Shown: in pieces, positions 46,795-57,620 of the stretch
Layout of the letters: each line of letters begins with the position of its first letter
How positions within the stretch are numbered: the stretch's first letter is position 1
Assembly (NCBI GenBank): GCA_963383645.1
Contig: OY726557.1
Location: 125,528,895-125,592,894 of the forward strand
Origin: Muscardinus avellanarius
Taxonomy: Eukaryota > Chordata > Mammalia > Rodentia > Gliridae
DNA: 64,000 nucleotides
Direction: 5' to 3'
The notes under the pieces: model-generated
Told to the model about the DNA's origin: nothing
The model's database searches: none
Seen by the model: the letters and a program-made list of their open reading frames with translations, nothing else
Translations under genes and position numbers: made by a program

Positions 46795-46895
46795 ATCTAG
46801 TCCTGGCCCTAAGGCTGCCCTTTTACAGATGGAAAAAGTGAGGCCCAGAACAGTGAGGTGTCAACAAAGGAGTTGTGGATTCAAGACAGCTGGCC
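46795..46895 (-). repeat. MIR fragment (antisense)
   Basis: CTTTTACAGATGGAAAAAGT and GAGTTGTGGATTCAAGACAG. Confidence 0.55.
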
Positions 46896-47039
46896 TGGCT
46901 CCCTGTGCAGACTCTGGCTTCTCGGAATTTTTAGGTGCCTTCCATTAGAACAGGGATCCAGGCTCTGCTTTGAGCCCAGGTTAAAATTCCCATGGCTGAA
47001 AGGGGATTCCTGGTTTTCAAGTATCTTTGCAAATTTCAA

Positions 47040-47530
47040 AGGGCCTGGGGAGGGGAGACATTTTCAATGAAATCCTTTTACCATCCTTTCCAATTCTGAG
47101 ATTCATTTTGGAGAGGCTTCGGAATGAGAATTTTATAGACATTTCATTTCCCTTCCTTGCCAGCCTTCCTTGCTGTCCTCGGGAGCAGGTTATGGCCGAA
47201 GCCTCCTCTTTGAGCACAGAGTATAAATCTTCCTGAGTGGGAGCTGTGCCTGGGATGGCAGGTCATTGGACTGGCACCATCTCCACATGAAGTGGGACCA
47301 CACGGAGGGAGCGGGGCCCTGGGAAGGGCAGGAGGCACAGAGAGATTAATTTCTTCAGTGTCACACTTCCTGTGCATTCCTTAATGACTGAAATTTGCAT
47401 GTGTGGGCAAATTGCAATATCCCCTAGAAGGCTCGGGAGGGAGAGTCAGAGCCATCAGCCTCCTTTGCAAGTGGGTGTGTCCACGGGCTGCATATTCCCT
47501 CCGACTTGGAATTTTTAGGTTCTTACTGTG
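47040..47530. promoter_or_regulatory. Conserved-looking noncoding island with octamer motif
   Basis: No repeat is recognised. It holds an exact POU octamer ATTTGCAT at 47393-47400 and a TEAD-like GCATTCC at 47374-47380, next to an ETS-like CACTTCCTG. Regulatory function is inference. Confidence 0.22.
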
Positions 47531-48024
47531 TATGGAGCAGTGACCTTGAACATGAGCTGAAATCTGTGCCCTTATGTGTCTGTGACAGTGTTTCTAGGAT
47601 TAGTTGTGTGTGTGTGTATGTGTTTCTCATGGTTGTCTTTGTGACTATGTGCAGATCAATGTATATTTCTTTAAAAAATTATATATATTTATATATATAT
47701 ACATTTCTCATTTCCTGCATAAATTACTTCATGTAAAAGGCCATCCAGAGCTCAGTTCCTAACATCCCTTTTCAATAAAGCAATATTATCAGAGCCTGGT
47801 CCCAAAACTAGTCCCAGGGGAGGCTTTTCCTAGAGTCTTTGTCAAATGAAATGTCACCGACTCACCAAATCACGAGAAGAAAAATTCTTCTTGTTTATTT
47901 CCCAGGTGAGGTAGAAGAGAAGCAACTCAGCCTCTGGACATCTTTCCCCAGGCAAGGCGAGCAGGTGGGCAGGTGCCCAGGAGGCCACGATAACCCCTCA
48001 GTTGTCGTTCTCTCACGTTGCCCC

Positions 48025-48400
48025 CTACCTACCTGGCTTTGTGACTTTGGGCAAGTCACTTGACTTTTCTAACCTCAGTGCTCCCTTTTAAAAGGAATAA
48101 AAGCCAGGTGTGGTGGTGTGCGCTGCAACCCCAATCCTTGGGAGGTTGAGATGGGAGAAGTGCAGGTTCAAGGCCAGCCTCAGCAACTTAGCAAGGCCTT
48201 TAGCAACTTAGCAAAACTCTATTTAAAAGAAAAAAAAAAAAAAAGAACAGGGCTGGGAGTGTAGTTCAGAGGTAGAATGTTCCTAGGTTCATTCCCCAGT
48301 TCAGTCCCCACCAACAAATAAAGTAGGACTAATAATAAGTACCTTATAGAGTTGTGAGAAGGACTAATACTAAACTGGATGATATAGTTCCTCGTAAAGG
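48025..48400 (+). repeat. MIR, split by a SINE
   Basis: Left part TTTGTGACTTTGGGCAAGTC (48025-48098). Right part AATAATAAGTACCTTATAGA (48326-48400). Confidence 0.7.
48099..48325 (+). repeat. B1-dID/MEN-type SINE inserted in a MIR
   Basis: Dimer from AAAGCCAGGTGTGGTGGTGT to CATTCCCCAGTTCAGTCCCC. The MIR 3' part continues after it. Confidence 0.8.
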
Positions 48401-48444
48401 AACTGTGGTGTGTTGTGGATTCTGCGTGTCCTCTACTAAACATA

Positions 48445-48800
48445 CACATTTATGTACCCTGTATCCAACAAGTATTTATTGGTCACCTAATATACACAAA
48501 ATATATATATGGGAGGCTAGAAGGAGATACGGGTTTGAGGTTCTGTTTAGGATTATATGCTCCAGTGGGTAGACAGACTGTACACAGAAGATCGCAATTT
48601 GGTGGGATAAGTGCTAAGATAACCGTGCTCAGGATGCTCCAAGCTGCTAAAAGCATCGTGGGGCTGCCATGCACGGGATGGGGTAGGTTGCAGAGAGGCT
48701 GATTAGAAGCTACAACTGAGCCAAGGTGTGACAGTGGAAACGGAGAGAAGGGAAACAGCTCGCTGCAGCTGGGGTGAGGACAGAATCAGAGTTGTCAGGT
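48445..48800 (+). repeat. L2 fragment
   Basis: CAACAAGTATTTATTGGTCA followed by diverged L2. Confidence 0.5.
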
Positions 48801-49194
48801 GGCACCAAGATGCACAGACCTTTTCCTTCTTCTGGAGAAGGCTACCTCAGAGCCCAAGTCCATTTGGAGCCTGGCTGAGAGATTGGCGGGGCTGGCTGCT
48901 GTGGAAAGAAATGGCAGGGAAAAGTGGGAGGGGAGGGCAGCAGAGAGGGGTGGGGACAGGCAGGGCTCTGCAAGTTTTCAGTGTTGAAATCTTCTGCTGG
49001 GGTTGAAGGGTTCCCCAAGAAAGAAAATCCTGCTGAGCAAGTTAAGAGACTGCTTTAAAGCTGGGGTCTGGTTTGGACTGAGCTAAAAGGCACGTCGATG
49101 CCCAGTCACTATTCTCTCCCCTTAGCCTGTTTCTTCAGACAGAAAATTCATGTCTGGACAAATCTGGTCCGGTCTTTTGATGGCTCTTGGCATT

Positions 49195-49500
49195 CCCATT
49201 TGTCCATCATTCCCCCAGTTTACGAACACACATCGAGCCTAATGCGAGGCCAGAGATGGAAGCAAAGTGGAGAATACTGAGTCCTTGCCCTCTGGAAACT
49301 CGGAGCCTCATGGAAGGACATGTGGAGAAACAAATGGTAATAATTCAGACATACAGCTTGTAGTTCATGGCTACGAAGGGTGGACTTTACCTCCAAGGTA
49401 TGGCCCCAGGTACTGTGGGAGCAGGAAGGAGGGAATGGCCAACTCTACATGGGAAGGGAGGCCTTGAGGGAAATCTTAATGAGTAGACGTTTACCCTGTA
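49195..49500 (+). repeat. L2 fragment
   Basis: GAGTCCTTGCCCTCTGGAAA CTCGGAGC and downstream L2-like GGGAGGCCTTGAGGGAAATC. Confidence 0.5.
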
Positions 49501-49554
49501 AAATCTAAATGCATAATTACTACCATCATTATCAGTCTTTAATGAAGATAGTCA

Positions 49555-49800
49555 CTATTTACTAAAGGCTAGTCCATGTCACTGCAGAGCCCTTTACTGC
49601 CTGCTGCATGCTATAATATCATACACCACTAAGAAACATCCTGTGAGTTAGGAATTATTGTTTCCATTTTACAGAAATAGGGAAGCTGTTGCTGTAAGAC
49701 TTATAGAGGTCACACAAGAAAGGAGAAGCAGAGCTGGCACTGGAACCCAAGCTTGACTGATACCACTTCCCCACACTGTCTCTCCAACATTCACCTAACA
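49555..49800 (-). repeat. MIR (antisense)
   Basis: TTTCCATTTTACAGAAATAG, GGTCACACAAGAAAGGAGAA and CACTGGAACCCAAGCTTGAC. Confidence 0.7.
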
Positions 49801-49804
49801 GTGG

Positions 49805-50960
49805 TGCAGGAAGCCCATGAAACCACCCATGGTTCAGTCCAAAGCCCTCACTACAGGGACACGTTGAAATACAGAGAATTGCAATGCCGTCGGCAATGAA
49901 TAATAACTAAACGGGCAAACTCTCAACTCGACTGATTCAGCATTGATCTGAGTTAATATTTCCTAGTAATGGCTCCTCTCCATGAGACAAGACTGCCATT
50001 CTGGGTGATCTACGTGGGTACAGTACTAACCTAGATACGTAAGGGAGGAATAAGAGAAGTAAAGACACGGGCCTAAAAATTTATGGTGTCATTGAGGAGA
50101 TGTAGTTTAACACAAAGAGCAGAAGATTATACAATAGAGTAAGATTAAGGGCGAGTCACAGGGGGTGGAGGTGAGAGGCAGCTGGTTCAGCTGCAGAGAG
50201 GCAGGTCGTGAGCTGGCTGGGGGAGCTGGGTGCAGAAGAGGAGCCCAAGGCCCTTCAGAAGGGGGACAGAGAGCTCACGTGTGACATGTTCTTGGTGTTG
50301 GGATGGTGGTAGATTGGCTGAGCTGGAGAAAATATTGAGATTCAAATGTTAGCAGGGAATTAGGTAAGAGAGGAAGGTCCAGGCTGATTATGAAGAAATG
50401 GAGGTCAGGAGATTTGTATTTTTATCTTCCTAGGCTCTGGCAAGCCATTGCAGACTACTGCAGAGAAACCATGTGAGTTTGTTTGCTTCTAAGGAGCATC
50501 TCCTCCCGGGGACTGGGGTCTGGCCTCCTGGAGGTTAGCCCGTTGCTCTCATGATGTTCTCGATTCTTCCTGGGATGGCAGTGGAGCTGAAGAGCTGATC
50601 AAGAGATGTCATGCTGTCTGGCCCATCTTCTTGTTTACAGATGACAATGAGGAAGGCCATTGACAGGGATGATGATGGAATGCAATTGGGACTGGCTGGT
50701 GGGGGATTCTGCTGAGGTCATGGAGCTCGCGGTGGCAGAGCTGGCCTTGACTTTGCTTCCTGTCCCCAGCAAGGGATGCAAGGAGGTTAAAGATAGTTAC
50801 AGATGCCCACCATTGGGGAAAGCCTGCAGGGTCCTTCTAAGAAAACCACACCACCCAGTGCTGCACTTACAAACCAAGAGGCCCGAGGGCGGTCACCAGA
50901 GTGAGGATGGGCCAATCAGGACAAAGACCTGGGTGCTTTTTTCCCCTGGGATTGGAGGGG
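49805..50960. other. Single-copy DNA, no gene supported
   Basis: Faint L2-like sequence near 50050-50400. An acceptor/donor pair brackets 39 nt at 50434-50472, too little to call an exon. Confidence 0.4.
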
Positions 50961-50964
50961 ATAG

Positions 50965-51041
50965 GTATTGGGTACTAGGGATGGAACCCAAGGGCATTCT
51001 ACCTCTGAGCTACGCCCCAAGCCCTTTTAAAAATTTTAATC

Positions 51042-51091
<50 letters not shown>

Positions 51092-51412
51092 TGTGTGGGG
51101 GGGTACTGGGGTTCCTGGAAGCCCTTCTACCTCCAGGCTACACTCCCAGACCTATTTTGTACATTTTTATTTTTGGAAACAGGGTCTCTTAAGCCAGTGG
51201 GGCTGGCTTCAAACCAGGGCGATCCTCCTGTCTCCGCCTCCCAGGCACAGGGATTACAAGCGTGCACCACCACACCCGGCAAAATTTTAATCATTTTAAA
51301 ACAGGATCTTGCTAAGTTGAAGTCTCGCTAAGTTGCTGAGGCTGACCTCAAACCTGTGATCTTCTTGTCTCAGCCTCCGAAATAGCATGTGCCTCCGTAC
51401 CTGGTTGAAGCT
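50965..51412 (-). repeat. B1-dID/MEN-type SINE split by a younger SINE
   Basis: The ID half and linker are at 50965-51041. The B1 half is at 51281-51412, after the nested insertion. Confidence 0.8.
51042..51280 (-). repeat. Nested B1-dID SINE, GGTCTGG subfamily, (CA)n tail
   Basis: (GT)n at 51045-51097, then ID GGTACTGGGGTTCCTGGAAG, then the B1 half ending CACCACCACACCCGGC. TSD AAAATTTTAATC is at 51030-51041 and 51281-51292. Confidence 0.88.
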
Positions 51413-52234
51413 CAGTCTTTCCAGCTATCTTACTCAGCTCCAAAACTTACTCTAAGAGCAAGTTGGCAAAATAGGCAAAGGAGTTCTCTGGGGGAAGCTG
51501 CCCATCCCCATGTGGACAGGCAGGGAGCGTCTTGCTGGGCTCCAGCCCAGTCTCCTGCATGCTGCCTCTTAGCCTTTCAGAGGAGAGGCTTTTTGTATGA
51601 TGATGGACAGAATGGTGATGGGATCTTCCCCCCATCCATCTAACAGAGGTGCAACCAGGGCCCCTGTTCCTGGGCAAGGCAGGCTGGCTCCCGCAGCAGC
51701 AGCGGAGTTAGGCAGGATGGCTGCCGCCCACCGGCAGTGACTGTCTTTCATTCTACTTGCTGCTTTCTGACATGTGAGTTGCCCTCCTTATGCTCAGAGG
51801 AATTGCTGGCAGTGACAGAAAGGAGATTACAGGCGGTATTTCTGCCTTGAAGCGTTCTCCAGGCTGTAAGAAGACAAGTGGAACCAGCCAGTTGTCAGTT
51901 CTGGGAAAGGAGAAATCTTTGCGTGTTGTAGCCCCAAAGCAGCACCCGGCGCACGCCTGCGCCGCCTCCCATTGTCCTTCCTCTGGCTAATGTGTGTTTT
52001 ATTACACCCTGAGCGGGAAGCGGGTTGGCTCCTCTGCCCCGTCACTAGTGTGATTCCTCAGAGGAGTCCAGGCTCATCCATACTGCCCGAGGCCAGCGGT
52101 CAGGTGATAAAGAGGAGAAGGTGTGGTGAGCAGGGCAACAGCGGGGAGCTTCCCTACCCCAGACCACAGAGGGCAGGAGAGAGCCGGAGGCTGAAGGACT
52201 TGGGGAGCAGGCAGCACTTCCTCAGTTCCCCAGC

Positions 52235-52286
52235 CTGGCCCCTGCCCTGGCCCCTGCCCTGCCCCCTGCCTGCCCCCTGCCTGCCA
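52235..52286 (+). repeat. C-rich minisatellite
   Basis: Two CCCTGGCCCCTG-type units, then two CCCCCTGCCTG-type units. Confidence 0.8.
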
Positions 52287-52490
52287 CTCCAGGCTTTGGC
52301 ACAGGAGGGGATGGTGAGGCCGACAGCCAGAAGGAGCATAATATGTGCATTGCAGTTGACAATGGTTTCCTTTCCATTCACCTTCCCACTTGATTGTGAG
52401 TACCTGGTAGACATGGAGAGAGAAAGAGAGAATTATATGTTTGTGTGTATGCAATATCTTTGGATGTTCCAGGCCCCGGTACCTAGTAGA

Positions 52491-52637
52491 TTTTTTTTTT
52501 TTTTTTTGCTTTGTTTTGTTTTGAAACAGTTGCCAAGGGCCTCCCTAAATAGCTGAGGCTGGCCTTGAACCTGTGATCCTCCTGTTTCAGCTTTTCAAGT
52601 ACTGGGATTGCAGGCATGCACCACCATGCCCAGCTAC
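52491..52637 (-). repeat. B1-half SINE without ID half
   Basis: T run, (TTTTG)n, then a B1-like monomer ending CACCACCATGCCCAGCT. Near-TSD ACCTAGTAGATTTT / ACCTGGTAGATTTT flanks it. Confidence 0.75.
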
Positions 52638-53159
52638 CTGGTAGATTTTCTTAATACATGGGAGTTAGCTAAGCTATTTCTATTTCCTAGGAAAAAGGAA
52701 GAGGGAAGAGTAAAAAGCTACCCAAACAGTCTCTCTTTTGCCATACTGGCCTCCGACACCTAGAAACCAGGTGGGGAGGCTGACGTTGGCAGAGCTTCTA
52801 GAATGGCCACCCCGCCACTCAGGCCACACTACCTCTGCCTTCTCCTTGGGGAGCCCAGCACTGATTTAGTTAGCAGCTACAACTGCAAACATTCTTTTTA
52901 GACTGGTGAGAAATGCAAGAACCAAGAGAAAGGGGGAAATGGGAGAAACAAAATCTCTAGACTTAGAAGATGTGCCGCCTTGCTGGCCGTCTTCCTGGGC
53001 AAGCCCTGTGCCTCACTTTCCTAAGCCCCGTCATCGACTTCTCTGAGATGGGCTCATATGCCTGGCAAGGAAGAAGGCATGTCACATAGGCAGCGGATAG
53101 GACATAAGTGGGTGTGACTTTCCTTCAAGTAATTTGTAAAAATTCTAAAATAACACACC

Positions 53160-53447
53160 TTTGGACTTGGCAAGTCACATCTAAAAGCTTACCCTAGAAA
53201 AATGATCAAGTCTGGAGCCGAAGTCAGCTGTGAGAATGGTCATTATTGGTTTATAATAGCAAAAATTGGAAATAATTAAAGCAACACATGATAAACAAAC
53301 ATTTGGCTGGGTAATTATAGTATGTCCAAAAATGCAGTGTTTGCAGCCATTAGAATTACAATATATATTTTCCTTACATGAAGAGTATTAATGATATGTT
53401 GTTGAATATAAAAGACTGGTTAGTGAATGGTATGCATAGTGTGGCAC
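53160..53447 (+). mobile_element. L1 3' end (L1M/L1ME-like), interrupted by a SINE
   Basis: TTTATAATAGCAAAAATTGG, AATTATAGTATGTCCAAAAA and GCAGCCATTAGAATTACAAT are typical of the old L1 3' region. Confidence 0.7.
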
Positions 53448-53448
53448 T

Positions 53449-53641
53449 ATTTTTATTTTATTTTATTTTTCTGTACTGGGAATGGAACCTAGGGACATTC
53501 TACCTCTGAGCTACACCCCCAGCCCTATTTTTATTCTTTATTTTGAAACAGGGTCTTACTGAGTTGCAGAAGGCCTAAGTAGTTGAGGTTGTCCACGAAC
53601 TATGATCCTCTAGTCTCAGCCTCACAAATGCTGGGTTTACT
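53449..53641 (-). repeat. B1-dID/MEN-type SINE, arm of an inverted pair
   Basis: (TTTTA)n tail, ID half GGGAATGGAACCTAGGGACA, B1 half ending CAAATGCTGGGTTTAC. Confidence 0.8.
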
Positions 53642-53683
53642 ATTAAAAACAGTACTGGCTTGGTGCTATTATTAAAAAAGAAG

Positions 53684-53899
53684 GGCCAGGAGTGGTGGTG
53701 CATGCTGGTAATATTAGCATTTGGCAAACAGAGACAGGAGGATCGTGGTTCTCAGACAGCTTCAGCTACTTAGAAACCCTTCGCAACTCAGTGAGACTCT
53801 GTTTCAAAAATAGACTAAAATATAGGGCTGAAGGGCAGCTCAGAGGTACAGTGCCCCTGGGTTCCATTCCTGGTACTATTAAAAAAAAAAAAAAAAAGA
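53684..53899 (+). repeat. B1-dID/MEN-type SINE, arm of an inverted pair
   Basis: From GGGCCAGGAGTGGTGGTGCA to CCATTCCTGGTACTATT plus an A tail. It faces the antisense copy 42 bp upstream. Confidence 0.85.
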
Positions 53900-54011
53900 A
53901 GCATTTTTACTCCAAATAGTAATTGTGGTCATCTTCATATTGTAGGATTAACTAAACTTTTCCCCTCTTCTTTATCAAGTGTCTACAATAAGTATGTGTT
54001 ATTTTGTAAGG

Positions 54012-54066
54012 GTGATAAAATTATTATTATTATTAATTATTATTATTATTTATTATTGTTATTATT
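54012..54066 (+). repeat. (ATT)n microsatellite
   Basis: About 17 interrupted ATT units, just before a SINE. Confidence 0.9.
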
Positions 54067-54067
54067 A

Positions 54068-54417
54068 GCTGGACATGGTGGCACATGCCTATAATCCCAG
54101 AATTTGGGAGGCTAAAATAGGAGGATCATAAATTCAAGACCGGCCTTAGCAACTTATTGAGAACCGCTACAACTTAGTAAGACCCTCCTTCAAATAAAAT
54201 ATGAAGCCAGGCATGGTGACACATGCTTGTAATCCCAGCATTACAAAAGAGAAGCTGAGACAGGAGGATCGTGGTTCTTGGACAGCCTCAGCTACTTAGT
54301 GAGGCCCTTTGCAACTCAGTGAGACCCTGTTTCAAAATGAAGAATAAAAAATAGGACTGGGGGTGTAACTCAGAGGTAGAATGCCCCTGGTTCCATTTCC
54401 CAGTACTAAAAAGAGAG

Positions 54418-54473
<56 letters not shown>

Positions 54474-54537
54474 GGTAGGTAACAGGGTTGGGGTTGTATC
54501 TCTTAGGTAAAATGACCCTGGGTTTAATTCCTAGTAC

Positions 54538-54603
<66 letters not shown>

Positions 54604-54610
54604 CACACAC
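54068..54610 (+). repeat. B1-dID/MEN-type SINE split by another, (CA)n/(GCAC)n tail
   Basis: B1 half at 54068-54204, ID half at 54486-54540 (GGGTTGGGGTTGTATCTCTT), then an alternating CA/CGCA tail. The second SINE lies in its linker. Confidence 0.8.
54205..54485 (+). repeat. Nested B1-dID/MEN-type SINE with (GA)n tail
   Basis: Near-consensus dimer from GCCAGGCATGGTGACACATG to TTCCCAGTACTAAA. Its tail has become (GA)n at 54408-54475. Confidence 0.85.
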
Positions 54611-54614
54611 GTAC
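54539..54614 (+). repeat. Alternating (CA)n-(CGCA)n-(CA)n tract
   Basis: About 76 bp of strict purine/pyrimidine alternation with a central block of about seven CGCA units. This is a strong Z-DNA-type sequence. Confidence 0.92.
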
Positions 54615-54699
54615 AGCGGGAAAGCCGTGTCGCTTGGGCAGATGTCTCGTTTTCATTTCCCCACTGCAGCCCGGGCTAGAGCTTTGCTCCTCCTGTTGT

Positions 54700-54825
54700 C
54701 GCGTCACTAGTTAATTACATTCTTTACTGAGGTGCAAATGTGTTTTTACAGGGAGACTAAGATGGTGTTAACTAGGAAGGAACTGTTAATGTTGAAGATG
54801 TATTTACCCTGGTGCAGGGCTGGGG
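54700..54825. promoter_or_regulatory. Conserved-looking noncoding island
   Basis: Short repeat-free stretch directly after a CA/GCAC array, with TAGTTAATTACATTC and two GTTAA-type cores (GTGTTAACTAGG, CTGTTAATG). Texture only. Confidence 0.15.
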
Positions 54826-54829
54826 CTCC

Positions 54830-55970
54830 GGGCTGGAGATGCTGCCCAGAGCATTCCACTCCTATGACCCTGCCCTCGAGCTCCAAGCAAGACCCCCACC
54901 CCCAACCCTAAGTCAAATTAGCAACTGGTCTATGAGGAGAAGTTGATGGAACTTTTGGACAAGTGTTCTGCTAGACTTGTGACGGGCTGACTATCCTACC
55001 TCCATGTGCAGACAACTTGGTTTGTTTCAAATATCGAGAAACAAAATTAAATCACTTTAACCAATGTAGTCGCTCAGCCAAAGCCACCTTTAGGCTGCAG
55101 GTGGTCCTCCACCGTGTCTGGTTCATTCCAGTCCAGACTTTTCCTCTCTGCTGCCCTCAGGCACCCTCCCCATCCACCACCCAACCCATCAGCATCCCTC
55201 CAGACCCCCAGCCAAAGCCTGCCATCTATCATGTAGATCCACAGCTCGTCTGCAGGCCCGAAAGAGCTGCCCCTTACTCTGGGTTCCACTAGAGTCTCAG
55301 AAAGCGCTGTCGGCTCTTCTCAGGGCTGCCCACAGCACTAGGGCGAGAGCAGCAGGAACACCCGGGGCCAGATTGACAGCAGTAGGGCCCTGACAACTGT
55401 GACAAGGTTTGGGTCCCAAAATTGCTGGCAAGGTGGTGCTCAGCAATCAGGCTAAGAAGGAGTCGGATGGCAAACATGGTAGGGACGTCTATGACTTCTG
55501 GAATAGGACTTTCCCTGAGGAGGAGAGAGGAGCGAGCAGAGCCCTGGCCCCGTTTTCTGATGCCCCTGCTGAAAGCTGCTCTGTTTCCCCTCCTTCCTCG
55601 CAGGTGCCCTGGCTCAGGCTGACAGGAAGCATTTCTGGCCCCGCTGGAAGTGAGAGGAGAGGAGCCCAGTGAAGACCACCCCAGAGGCCACGGGGTCACC
55701 CAACAGTAAGAAATGCTTTTCTGTTCTCAAAAGCCCCAGGTGAACTTTTTTTCCTCCCGAAAGCCTCTAGGACCAGCCAGTCACCCGAGCTGACACCTGG
55801 CATGGACAGCCTTAGACAGCAAAGTGCCGCATTCTTTTTGTTCCGTCTTTGTGCCACCCCCTTAGATTCTTGAGGACGAGGGCCAGGCCTCCTCCCTGTG
55901 CACTCCGCTCTTCCGCGTGTTCCACAGTGAGTCACTAGTACAGGTGGGTGAGGGATCGTTATGTCCATAC
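54830..55970. other. Single-copy DNA, no gene seen
   Basis: A 136-codon minus frame (55289-55699) lacks a recognisable domain. A CTTCCTCGCAG acceptor-like site is present on the plus strand near 55602. Confidence 0.4.
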
Positions 55971-55974
55971 CGTG

Positions 55975-56150
55975 ATCACATCCGTCCAGCTCTGGAGCAA
56001 GCATTGCCACCTGAGAATCACGTGGGCACATTAGTAAAAAAAATGCAGTTCTTGGGCCCCACAGCCAATGACTTCCATGAATCAGAGTGAAGATCCAGGG
56101 ATCTGTACCCCAAGAAACACTGTGGAAACCACACCCCAAGCGTTTCTGAC
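55975..56150 (+). mobile_element. hAT MITE (MER5-like)
   Basis: CTGAGAATCACGTGGGCACA, CAGTTCTTGGGCCCCACAGC and CATGAATCAGAGTG follow MER5 order. Confidence 0.5.
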
Positions 56151-56495
56151 GAACCTGGAGAAACAGGTCTTTAGAATGTATTGAGCATTTTGAATGGAGA
56201 CTCTCACCCAGTCCTCTCATGAGAGAGGCTGTTTTGTTGGTGGTGGTGGTTTTGGTTTTTTTTAGTCTCCTTCAGTAATTTCACGATCTCACAGACCTTA
56301 TATGAGTGTATAGGCAGAGATTTAGAAACCCAGTTATCCAAAAACAACCTTTTTTTCCCCTTCCGGATCTGTTGTGGGGAGATTGGGCCCCAACTCCAAA
56401 GGACCCAGCTCAAGATTTTCTAAGCATCCCTGAGGTCGTAGGGCCACCACAACCTCATGGTTCATCAGCCTGCCTCCTAGAGGCAGTACTCATTG

Positions 56496-56536
56496 CCAGA
56501 TTCCTCACAAATGCCGGTCTTTTGTGAGGAATCTGG
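56496..56536. other. Perfect 16-bp inverted repeat (hairpin), 9-nt loop
   Basis: Arm CCAGATTCCTCACAAA (56496-56511), loop TGCCGGTCT (56512-56520), arm TTTGTGAGGAATCTGG (56521-56536). As RNA the stem could extend by two G-U pairs and one A-U pair. It is not part of any repeat that I recognise. Confidence 0.9.
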
Positions 56537-57289
56537 TGAGCGAGAGCAAGAGAGACAGCTAGACACCAGCTTCCTAAGCAGGTGGTTAGCAAAGCCACGG
56601 ATGTTCACAGAGGACCACAGCGGTGACCGTCCTGCTTCCTGTTGGAGATCCGTGCGTTTTAGGTGTACTGAGGGGGTCATCGTGCTCGGGCTCATGGCAG
56701 TTCTAGAGGGAAGGCCGTCTCCAGGAACTGACTGCACTACATGTCAGCTGGGCTCTCCCATTTGGGGAAAAGTTGGCAATCTTTCAATGTTTGGCATCTG
56801 AGTTCACAGTAATATTGTATGGAGTTGATTGTACACAGTGTCTGGGACCAGGGCTTGGGGAAGATGGAGGGCAAGAGAAAAAAGAAGGCCACACGACTGT
56901 TATGTGCCTGGTGAACCAGCACAGTGGTAACATTGCCAAGTCCAGTGGCTTTCTTTGGGACCAAAATGGGACCAAGGCTCTTCCTACGGAATCACTCTTT
57001 TCTCAGGCCCGAGGACTCAGGTTGCAGGGTCCAAATAGGCCAGCTCGTGCCTGGAGCCCCTAGCCATCATCTACGTGGGAAAATAAGGAGAAGAAGTGGG
57101 TGGACTGACTGCCAATCCTTGCCATGACTGTGGCTTTCTGGAGAATGGAGGCCCCCATGGCTGAGATGGAAGCAAAATCAGATATTACCCCTGACCACCC
57201 CAACACCCCCACACATCCACTGACCCCTGCACTCTCTTTCCAAGTGAGGGACAGTATGGCTTGTCCCGGAGACTAGACACAGTTGACAC

Positions 57290-57620
57290 TATTGCTTGGA
57301 GGGGTGCAACCGACAAGGACGATTTTTGCAGCTAATGCTGGAAGTGTGGCAATCAGAGGAGCCGCCAGCTGTCTCACTTAAATTCTTAGCTCTCTCGCTC
57401 GCTTTTTTTAAAATCGTTTTGCTTACATAATCCACCCCCTTTTTTATTTTCTAATTCTCTCCTTGCAAAGCTGGCACCAGAGGGGAAGGGCTGGGGTGGA
57501 GGGGGTAGCAATTACACATCGGTTCGGGGAGCATTTACATTTTGCAATTACAATTTAAAAATAAGTCTCGTTAATGATCTCCACGTGTGAACGACAAACC
57601 TTAAGTGCCATACATACTCT
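57290..57620. promoter_or_regulatory. Conserved-looking noncoding island, homeodomain-like sites
   Basis: Repeat-free, T/A-rich stretch with two identical GCAATTACA motifs (57508-57516 and 57544-57552), TTAATGATC at 57570-57579 and a CACGTG E-box at 57582-57587. Such clustering resembles developmental enhancers. Conservation is not demonstrated. Confidence 0.28.

Noticed and set aside
50434..50472. 39-nt micro-exon with acceptor TTTATCTTCCTAG and donor GTGAGTTT
   Set aside because: Splice-like signals this short arise by chance; there is no partner exon.
50660..51331. 223-codon plus-strand open frame
   Set aside because: Its second half is two nested antisense SINEs and a (GT)n run; the first half shows no domain.
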